The notes beneath the pieces were generated by a model. It made no database searches. It was not told the DNA's origin and saw only the letters and a list, made by a program, of their open reading frames with translations. The translations under genes and the position numbers were made by a program. Positions 59,148 to 64,000 of a stretch of DNA of 64,000 nucleotides are shown piece by piece (positions within the stretch are counted from its first letter, which is position 1; the number at the start of each line of letters is the position of its first letter). Source of the stretch: Clostridiales bacterium (GTDB taxonomy: Bacteria; Bacillota; Clostridia; Christensenellales; Borkfalkiaceae); assembly GCA_015069465.1 (NCBI GenBank), contig SVIO01000002.1:1-64000 (forward strand), given 5' to 3'.

Positions 59148-60587
59148 ATGGATAGAACAATGCCAATATTTGACACAAAAGTACAAAGATTAAAATATAA
59201 AGTTTTAAAAGAAGTTGCTCGCTTTGCTTGGGAAGGAACTTTAACTGAAAATATAGTTAATATCCCTAAAATTATAGTTCCGGGAAAAAAGGCAACTATG
59301 CGTTGCTGTATTTATAAAGAACAAGCCATAGTCAATGAAAGGGTTAAACTTGCTATCGGTGGAGATAAAAGCAATAAAAATGTTATAGAAATTATCGACA
59401 TTGCTTGTGATGAATGCCCTATGGGTGGCTATGAAGTTACCGATGCTTGCCGTGGATGCTTAGCACAGCGTTGCAAGGGTGCGTGCAAGAAAAACGCCAT
59501 TACTATAGACGCAAGCCAAAAAGCACACATCGATAAAGAAAAGTGCGTGGAATGTGGGCTTTGTTCAAACGTATGCCCTTATGGTGCAATTATCAACCAT
59601 ACACGCCCTTGCGAAAAGGCTTGCAAAGTTAGAGCAATTTCTATGGATGAAAATAAGTCCGCTAAAATTGATGATGAAAAGTGCATAGCCTGTGGTGCGT
59701 GCGTTTATCAATGCCCTTGGGGTGCAATTAACGACAAGTCTTATATATTAGATGTTATCGACTTGATAAAAAACAGCGAAAATAATGCAAAGTACCCTGT
59801 TTATGCCGTTGTTGCCCCTGCCATTGCCAGTCAATTTGCTTATGCTGAACTTGGACAAGTGCTTAAAGGCATAAAGGTTTTAGGTTTTTATGATATTGTT
59901 GAAGCAGCGCTCGGTGCTGACATAGTTGCCCTAAATGAAGCAAAAGAACTTGCTGAAAAAGGATTTTTAACAAGTTCGTGTTGCCCTGCGTTCGTATCTT
60001 ACGTTAAAAAGCAGTTCCCTGACCTATCGCCTTATATTTCACACAATCTATCACCTATGGCAACTATTTCTAAAAAGATAAAAGATAATAATCCAAATGC
60101 AAAAGTTGTTTTCATAGGACCTTGCACTGCAAAGAAAATGGAAATTAAAAAAGAAGAGGTTGCCCCTTATGTCGATGTGGTTATAACCTTTGAAGAATTG
60201 CAAGCACTATTTGACAGCAAAGATATCCTTCTTGCCAACCTAGAAAGCGAAAGCATTAAAAACGCATCGTACTATGGCAAAATTTTTGCAAGAAACTGTG
60301 GACTTTCTGAAGCAGTTGCACAAGGCCTAAAAGAAAAAGGGATTGAAGGCTTTGACCTAAAAGCCGTGCCTTGCGATGGTATTGAAGCCTGCCGAGTTGC
60401 ACTTCTTAAAGCATCTAAGAAAATGCTTGACGGAAACTTTATTGAAGGTATGGCGTGCATGGGTGGTTGCATTGGTGGTGCTGGTTGCTTAACACACGGC
60501 GATATTAACAAAATGCGTATTAACAAACATAGCAAAACAGGTTTTACTGCTATATCAGATGCCGTTAATGCAATGGATGAATGCTAA
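59148..60587 (+). CDS. [FeFe]-hydrogenase, group B-like monomeric
   Basis: Hydrogenase or ferredoxin-linked H2 sensor-type enzyme. The N-terminus has CDECPMGGYEVTDACRGCLAQRC, an unusual Cys-rich segment, and then ferredoxin-like motifs CVECGLCSNVCPYGAI and CIACGACVYQCPWGAI. The H-cluster motifs are TSSCCPAFVSYV (L1), GPCTAKKMEIK (L2) and EGMACMGGCIGGAGCL (L3). The L1 pattern and L3 spacing place it in the group B/TSCCCP type rather than with HydA of trimeric enzymes. 479 residues. No good ribosome site precedes the ATG at 59,148; 59,160 is an alternative. Function in ferredoxin oxidation or sensing is inferred. Confidence 0.9.
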   Translation: MDRTMPIFDTKVQRLKYKVLKEVARFAWEGTLTENIVNIPKIIVPGKKATMRCCIYKEQAIVNERVKLAIGGDKSNKNVIEIIDIACDECPMGGYEVTDACRGCLAQRCKGACKKNAITIDASQKAHIDKEKCVECGLCSNVCPYGAIINHTRPCEKACKVRAISMDENKSAKIDDEKCIACGACVYQCPWGAINDKSYILDVIDLIKNSENNAKYPVYAVVAPAIASQFAYAELGQVLKGIKVLGFYDIVEAALGADIVALNEAKELAEKGFLTSSCCPAFVSYVKKQFPDLSPYISHNLSPMATISKKIKDNNPNAKVVFIGPCTAKKMEIKKEEVAPYVDVVITFEELQALFDSKDILLANLESESIKNASYYGKIFARNCGLSEAVAQGLKEKGIEGFDLKAVPCDGIEACRVALLKASKKMLDGNFIEGMACMGGCIGGAGCLTHGDINKMRINKHSKTGFTAISDAVNAMDEC

Positions 60588-60628
60588 TTTGTATAAGTGA
60601 GCATATTGCCACTTAATAATATTTTAAA

Positions 60629-60661
60629 ACACAAAAGCGAGAGCAATTTTGCTCTCGCTTT
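60629..60661. terminator. Bidirectional terminator, copy 1
   Basis: AAAAGCGAGAGCAA/TTGCTCTCGCTTTT hairpin between the hydrogenase gene and the XRE gene, T-rich on both sides. The same stem recurs at 61,583-61,617. Confidence 0.88.
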
Positions 60662-60670
60662 TATTTTTAC

Positions 60671-60904
60671 TTAATCTTCAAAGTCATTAAAATAATCTTT
60701 ATTAAAAAACTCCGATAAAGTTATTCCTGCTCCTTGACAAAAAGCCTTAATTGTTGATACTTTAGAACATTTTGTCCTTCCTTTAATTAAATCATATATA
60801 GCAGATGGTGACTTTCCACCATTTAATGTTGCTTCACATATGTTTATGCCTTTTTCTTTGCAAATTTCTTCAATTCTTTTAATTATAGCATCATTTATAT
60901 TCAT
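60671..60904 (-). CDS. XRE-family small DNA-binding regulator
   Basis: A 77-residue protein that is essentially one helix-turn-helix domain (IIKRIEEICKEKGINICEATLNGGKSPSAIYDLIKGRTKCSKVSTIKAFCQGAGITLSEFFN). Such one-domain XRE proteins usually repress their own and a divergent gene. Three copies of the palindrome TCGTGGAATTCCACGA, or parts of it, lie between it and the SLOG gene and overlap the latter's promoter. It is therefore the likely repressor of both genes. AAGGTGTTTT precedes the ATG. Confidence 0.85.
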   Translation of the reverse strand: MNINDAIIKRIEEICKEKGINICEATLNGGKSPSAIYDLIKGRTKCSKVSTIKAFCQGAGITLSEFFNKDYFNDFED

Positions 60905-60912
60905 AAAACACC

Positions 60913-60943
60913 TTCGTGGAACTTCTTATCGTTATTCCACGAA
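60913..60943. promoter_or_regulatory. Operator site 1 (split arms)
   Basis: TTCGTGGAA and TTCCACGAA are inverted copies 13 nt apart, just upstream of the XRE start codon. Confidence 0.7.
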
Positions 60944-60973
60944 ATTATTATATGAATTACTAAAATTTTTATC

Positions 60974-60989
60974 TCGTGGAATTCCACGA
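60974..60989. promoter_or_regulatory. Operator site 2 (perfect palindrome)
   Basis: TCGTGGAATTCCACGA, 16 bp, ends 3 bp before the -35 box of the SLOG gene promoter. Confidence 0.8.
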
Positions 60990-60991
60990 AA

Positions 60992-61020
60992 TTGACATTG
61001 TTTGTTATTTTTAGTATAAT
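60992..61020 (+). promoter_or_regulatory. Consensus promoter of the SLOG gene
   Basis: Perfect TTGACA (60,992-60,997) and TATAAT (61,015-61,020) with a 17-bp spacer, flanked by operator sites 2 and 3. A strong promoter held under repression is the simplest reading. Confidence 0.88.
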
Positions 61021-61023
61021 ATT

Positions 61024-61039
61024 TACGGAATTCCACGAA
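61024..61039. promoter_or_regulatory. Operator site 3 (degenerate palindrome)
   Basis: TACGGAATTCCACGAA shares the right arm and centre of site 2, and covers the expected transcription start. Confidence 0.7.
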
Positions 61040-61054
61040 AAAAAGAGATAAACT

Positions 61055-61561
61055 ATGCAAGTATGCTTCATAGGACATAGAACTATAAATAAAAATGATA
61101 AACTTGTATCTTTACTAAAAAGGGTTGTAATTTCACTTATTAATAATGGAGTTACTACTTTTCTTTTTGGCAGTAAAAGTGAATTTAATGACTTATCTTG
61201 GGAAATTGTCACCGAACTAAAAAAGATATATCCATTTATTAAGAGAGTATATATTCGTTCTGCTTATCAATATATTGATAAATCTTACGAAAAATATCTT
61301 CTTCAATCTTATGAAGAAACCTATTTTCCACCTAAATTGGAAAAGGCTGGCAAATGCTCATATATAGAACGCAACTATGAAATGATTGAAAATTCTAACT
61401 ATTGTGTTTTTTATTACAATGAACATTATTCTCCACCTGTAAAGCGAAACACCAAACACGATATGTTATTACCTTCAAATCGAAAAAGTGGCACGAAAAT
61501 TGCTTATAATTATGCAGTAAAAAAGAAAAAGAAAATTTTTAATTTATATGAACTAATATAA
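61055..61561 (+). CDS. SLOG-family (YpsA/DUF1273-like) protein
   Basis: 168 residues. The N-terminus VCFIGHRTINKNDKLVSLLKRVVISLINNGVTTFLFGSKSEFNDL has the SLOG Rossmann-like start (GHR loop) and FLFGSKSEFD-type nucleotide loop. The later YERNYEMIENSNYCVFYYN (IERNYEMIENS) and SGTKIAYNYAVKKKKKIFNL match the family's ligand-binding segments. SLOG proteins bind or process nucleotide-derived ligands, and many belong to conflict or signalling systems; YpsA itself affects cell division. The exact role is unknown. It is expressed from a consensus promoter under palindromic operators and paired with an XRE repressor. The ribosome site is weak (AGAGAT). Confidence 0.82.
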   Translation: MQVCFIGHRTINKNDKLVSLLKRVVISLINNGVTTFLFGSKSEFNDLSWEIVTELKKIYPFIKRVYIRSAYQYIDKSYEKYLLQSYEETYFPPKLEKAGKCSYIERNYEMIENSNYCVFYYNEHYSPPVKRNTKHDMLLPSNRKSGTKIAYNYAVKKKKKIFNLYELI

Positions 61562-61582
61562 AATTACATTAATATTTACTAT

Positions 61583-61617
61583 GAAAAAAGCGAGAGCAAA
61601 ATTGCTCTCGCTTTTTA
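61583..61617. terminator. Bidirectional-type terminator, copy 2
   Basis: AAAAAGCGAGAGCAA/TTGCTCTCGCTTTTT. Same stem as copy 1 at 60,629-60,661; the two flank the XRE-SLOG pair. Confidence 0.88.
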
Positions 61618-61632
61618 TTTTGTTTTTACTAA

Positions 61633-61814
61633 GGCTTCGTCAAAGAAAGTAGTTGATTTATACAAAATTTAATTTTGTAGTTTTAACGAGAAAAATACAA
61701 GAAAGACAAGTTTTATTATGAAGGCGAATACTTGAAAAGTATTTAACTGAACAAAAAACAAAGTATTTCGTAGAATTTTTCCGTTAAAAAATCAACTAAT
61801 TGATGCGACAAGCC
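61633..61814. repeat. 182-bp intergenic element with nested inverted repeats
   Basis: GGCTT (61,633)/AAGCC (61,810), TAGTTGATTT (61,650-61,659)/AAATCAACTA (61,789-61,798), and TTTTAACG-A-GAAAAAT (61,681-61,696)/ATTTTTC-CGTTAAAA (61,775-61,789) form a long interrupted stem. Side hairpins are TACAAAAT-TTA-ATTTTGTA (61,661-61,679) and AATACTT-GAA-AAGTATT (61,728-61,744). No gene is present. It ends 1 nt from the transporter stop codon. It is either a miniature transposable element or a structured 3'-UTR RNA. Confidence 0.55.
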
Positions 61815-61815
61815 A

Positions 61816-63213
61816 TTAAATAAGACCTATCATTAAGTTGCAAGAAAGCACGATGAGTACGAGTGCGATAGGATATGTTGATGCGTATGCACCAGCAACG
61901 TCATCAGTTCCTGCAGTTGCAATGAGTGAACCAAGTGCAGGTGTACTTGTCATACCACCTGTGATTGAACCAAGGTTGTTAAGGAGTGGCATTTTAAGGA
62001 GTTTGCCACCGATAAAGTAGCCAACAATCATAGGTGCCATTGTCATAACTACACCACCAACAAAGCCCCAAGCAAGAATGTCTAAATTATTACCTACTTT
62101 GTCAATAAGGCTCACACCACCTTCAACACCAGCACCGATTAAGAATAACATTAAGCCTAATTCTTTTAATGCTTTAAGTGTTGTTTCTGGAATTTCAAGT
62201 GAAAGTTTGCCTATTCTGCCAAAGTGACCGAACACTAAGCACATAATCAAAACGCCACCTGTTGTTCCAAGTGTAAAGCAAGGGCCATTGAAGCCATCAC
62301 CAGTGAGTGGAATTTTAATTGCGCCTAAAATCAAACCACTAACTACTGCAATAGCAAGAGCTGTAAAACCAAAATCATCACACTTAAAGAGCTTTGATTT
62401 ATCCACTCTTTTTTCTACTTGTTCCATTACTTCTGGCTTTAAGAAACTTCTTTCTTTAGCCATGTCACTTTTCAAGATTTTTGGCATAAGTTGAACGAAT
62501 AACACAACGCCAATAACTCCAAATGGATATGCGATTGCGTGGCCGATTGTTACATAAGCATCTGATTGACCTTTCAAAAACATAGCTTCTTGCGCTGCAG
62601 AATAACCTGGAGTTGATGTCAATGCACCAGACAATACGCCTGACCAGAAATCTGAGCCGTATGGTGAAATAAAGATAAATAACACCGCAACAGCTGTTCC
62701 GATTACGATAATAGAAATTCCTAAGAATATGTATGTCTTAAAGTTCTTTTTTAAGTCCCTAAAGAACTTAGGACCTGCAATAAAACCAACAGAGCCAACG
62801 AATAAAACTAAACCGATATTAGAAATAGCCGATTTATAATATCCTGTAACCTTTGATGCACTATCTAATCTAAGTGCAGATAAAACTGGCAAGTCTTTTG
62901 GGATATATGTGCATAAAACGCCAAAAGCGATTGCAACTAAGAATACGCCAGCCGTTCCGAGTGATACACCCTTAACGTTTATCTTGCCTAAAAGATAACC
63001 AAGAGCCGTTATAACGAATACACCAAACAATAATGCTGATATTGACATTATCGCATCAGCCCCATAGATAACTTTATCTAATTGGCCATCTTTATAAACA
63101 TTTTTGCCCCAACTTGATGCGACAATACACCAAGCAATTATTGCACCAACAATAACGATTGCAAGCACAATCCAGAGCCATTTAAGGCTCTTTTTATTTT
63201 GTTTTTCTAACAT
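61816..63213 (-). CDS. AspT/YidE-type antiporter family protein
   Basis: Membrane carrier with about 11-12 transmembrane helices in two halves. Each half carries the family's GxxTSTPG/A motif (SGALTSTPGYSAAQEAM at about 190-206 and GGMTSTPALGSLIA at about 430-443), as in the aspartate:alanine exchanger AspT. Unlike AspT and YidE, the central RCK_C (TrkA-C) domains are missing, replaced by a short cytoplasmic loop (KPEVMEQVEKRVDKSKL). 465 residues. AGGAGAAAATT precedes the ATG. The fumarate reductase-like gene directly upstream suggests that a C4-dicarboxylate or aspartate is exchanged. Confidence 0.8.
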   Translation of the reverse strand: MLEKQNKKSLKWLWIVLAIVIVGAIIAWCIVASSWGKNVYKDGQLDKVIYGADAIMSISALLFGVFVITALGYLLGKINVKGVSLGTAGVFLVAIAFGVLCTYIPKDLPVLSALRLDSASKVTGYYKSAISNIGLVLFVGSVGFIAGPKFFRDLKKNFKTYIFLGISIIVIGTAVAVLFIFISPYGSDFWSGVLSGALTSTPGYSAAQEAMFLKGQSDAYVTIGHAIAYPFGVIGVVLFVQLMPKILKSDMAKERSFLKPEVMEQVEKRVDKSKLFKCDDFGFTALAIAVVSGLILGAIKIPLTGDGFNGPCFTLGTTGGVLIMCLVFGHFGRIGKLSLEIPETTLKALKELGLMLFLIGAGVEGGVSLIDKVGNNLDILAWGFVGGVVMTMAPMIVGYFIGGKLLKMPLLNNLGSITGGMTSTPALGSLIATAGTDDVAGAYASTYPIALVLIVLSCNLMIGLI

Positions 63214-63264
63214 AATTTTCTCCTATGTAATATATATGCAATATTTTTAACGATTACGAACAAG

Positions 63265-63302
63265 TTGGGCTAAGCTCATTTAATGTTATGAGTAGCCCAA
63301 CG
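63265..63302. other. Strong hairpin between the flavoprotein and transporter genes
   Basis: GTTGGGCTAAGCTCAT pairs with ATGAGTAGCCCAAC (one bulge) around TTAATGTT. No U-run follows. It lies next to repeat copy D. Confidence 0.6.
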
Positions 63303-63303
63303 C

Positions 63304-63440
63304 CGTTTATAAGCCTTTTTAATTTAAGGATTAGAAACGAGCAAGACAAGGCTCGCTAAGTGGTTTGGGTGAGATAGACCTTTTTGGTCATCGAAGTCAA
63401 ATCGCTTAGCAGAAACAAAGTATTGCGATGTTTATAAGCC
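63304..63440 (+). repeat. Dispersed structured repeat, copy D
   Basis: Begins and ends with GTTTATAAGCC. The core is GAT-A-GACC-TTTTT-GGTC-ATC (63,373-63,392) flanked by GGTGA and GAAGT, then GGTTTG/CAAATC and GCTAAG (63,355-63,360)/CTTAGC (63,405-63,410). It aligns with copies B and C near 6.8 kb. Its right end touches the stop codon of the flavoprotein gene, just as copy B touches the stop of the acyl-CoA synthetase gene. Confidence 0.78.
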
Positions 63441-64000
63441 TTAAATTGCTGGTTGTTTTGTGTAATTTGGTAAAAGTTGTGGAGAAAGTTTTGTTGGGTT
63501 AAGACCTGCCTTTTTAAGTTCAGCATCAAACTCTTTAACATGAGCTAAGGTCATTTCCTTAACTTCGATGTCTTTATAAATCTTACCAACGCTCTTACCT
63601 GCATTTCTACCGAATACGATAATATCAAGAAGGCTGTTGCCCATAAGTCTGTTCCTGCCGTGGATACCCCCAACTGCTTCGCCTGCAACGAAAAGGTTTG
63701 GAACAGTTGTGCTCATACCATCAGCATTGATGTCTAAACCACCGTTTTGGTAGTGAAGTGTTGGATATACTAAGATTGGTTCTTTTCTAATATCGATACC
63801 ATACTTAATGAACATTCTAAGCATTGCAGGAATTCTCTTTTCGATTGTTCCTTCGCCGTGAATGATGTCAATCATAGGAGTGTCAAGCCATACACCTTCG
63901 CCATCAGTTGTTTTGATGCCGTTGTTACGCTTTTTACATTCTCTAATGATAGAAGATGCTGTAACGTCTCTTGTTTCGAGTGAGTAAACGAAAGCCTTAC
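63441..64000 (-). CDS. Fumarate reductase/succinate dehydrogenase-like flavoprotein, 3' part
   Basis: The frame is open through the window edge, so the N-terminal FAD domain is missing from view. Visible segments (GVWLDTPMID, HYQNGGLDINADG with substrate-binding His, NLFVAGEAVGGIHGRNRLMGNSLLDIIVFGRNAG) are typical of soluble fumarate reductases and SdhA/FrdA/NadB-like flavoproteins. The last residues (LLPNYTKQPAI) end the family's C-terminal helical domain. It lies upstream of the AspT-type carrier on the same strand, with repeat copy D and a hairpin between. NadB is an alternative, but the absence of nadAC here and the carrier favour fumarate reduction. Confidence 0.82.
   Translation of the reverse strand, partial: KAFVYSLETRDVTASSIIRECKKRNNGIKTTDGEGVWLDTPMIDIIHGEGTIEKRIPAMLRMFIKYGIDIRKEPILVYPTLHYQNGGLDINADGMSTTVPNLFVAGEAVGGIHGRNRLMGNSLLDIIVFGRNAGKSVGKIYKDIEVKEMTLAHVKEFDAELKKAGLNPTKLSPQLLPNYTKQPAI

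Noticed and set aside
60901..61212. 103-residue minus-strand ORF across the XRE-SLOG promoter
   Set aside because: It covers operators and a consensus promoter and lies antisense to the SLOG start; not a gene.

Overview
The window is a low-GC, gene-dense stretch of an anaerobic, endospore-forming Firmicute, most likely an uncultured member of the class Clostridia. It carries sporulation sigma factors G and K, a GerA/GerB/GerC germinant-receptor operon, two [FeFe]-hydrogenases, an Nfn-type transhydrogenase, a T-box leader, and the McsA/McsB/ClpC/YwlE phospho-arginine system. I cannot place it more precisely from sequence alone.

Layout. 1-373: repeated 5'-half tRNA-Arg-like sequences. 0.37-4.3 kb: cysE-cysS-alaS, with an AlaRS that stops after the editing domain. 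4.3-6.6 kb: a DeoR regulator divergent from serS. 6.6-7.0 kb: a cluster of dispersed structured repeats. 7.0-9.55 kb: a T-box-controlled XRE-cupin-acyl-CoA synthetase fusion. 9.6-12.8 kb: sigG, pyridoxine-type kinase and a CofE-like protein. 12.9-17.3 kb: glnA, guaB and two small envelope proteins. 17.4-32.4 kb: a long minus-strand series (sigK, a membrane protein, ACT, DUF711, pepF, dnaB, tsaC, ywlE, rpiB, galU, mcsA, mcsB, clpC, hpf, a TIM-barrel protein, hpt). 32.6-37.0 kb: a small membrane protein and the gerA-B-C operon. 37.1-45.9 kb: lplA and a 2-oxoacid dehydrogenase complex (fused E1, E3, E2) with a zinc alcohol dehydrogenase and a divergent DeoR regulator. 46.0-47.2 kb: M20 peptidase. 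47.2-49.2 kb: a small accessory region at tRNA-Arg(CCU) with att-like duplications, a candidate structured RNA and an orphan gene pair. 49.4-60.6 kb: redox block with HydABC, NfnAB, type III glutamine synthetase, methylglyoxal synthase and a group B hydrogenase. 60.7-61.6 kb: an XRE-SLOG pair with palindromic operators. 61.8-64.0 kb: an AspT/YidE-type transporter and a fumarate reductase-like flavoprotein cut by the window end.

How the genes fit together. The energy genes describe a fermenter. The 2-oxoacid dehydrogenase makes acyl-CoA and NADH. HydABC and NfnAB couple NADH, NADPH and ferredoxin by electron bifurcation or confurcation. The fumarate reductase-like protein and its neighbouring carrier suggest use of a C4 acid as electron acceptor. 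Protein quality control is grouped as arginine kinase, adaptor, ClpC and arginine phosphatase.

The parts least explained by known families are non-coding: (i) an intergenic repeat at 6.66-6.99 kb and 63.30-63.44 kb whose helices change by compensatory substitutions around a conserved GRTGA/GAAGT internal loop; (ii) a roughly 104-nt structured RNA candidate at 47,875-47,978 with its own -10 box; (iii) tRNA-Arg half-gene arrays at two places, broken at the anticodon loop.
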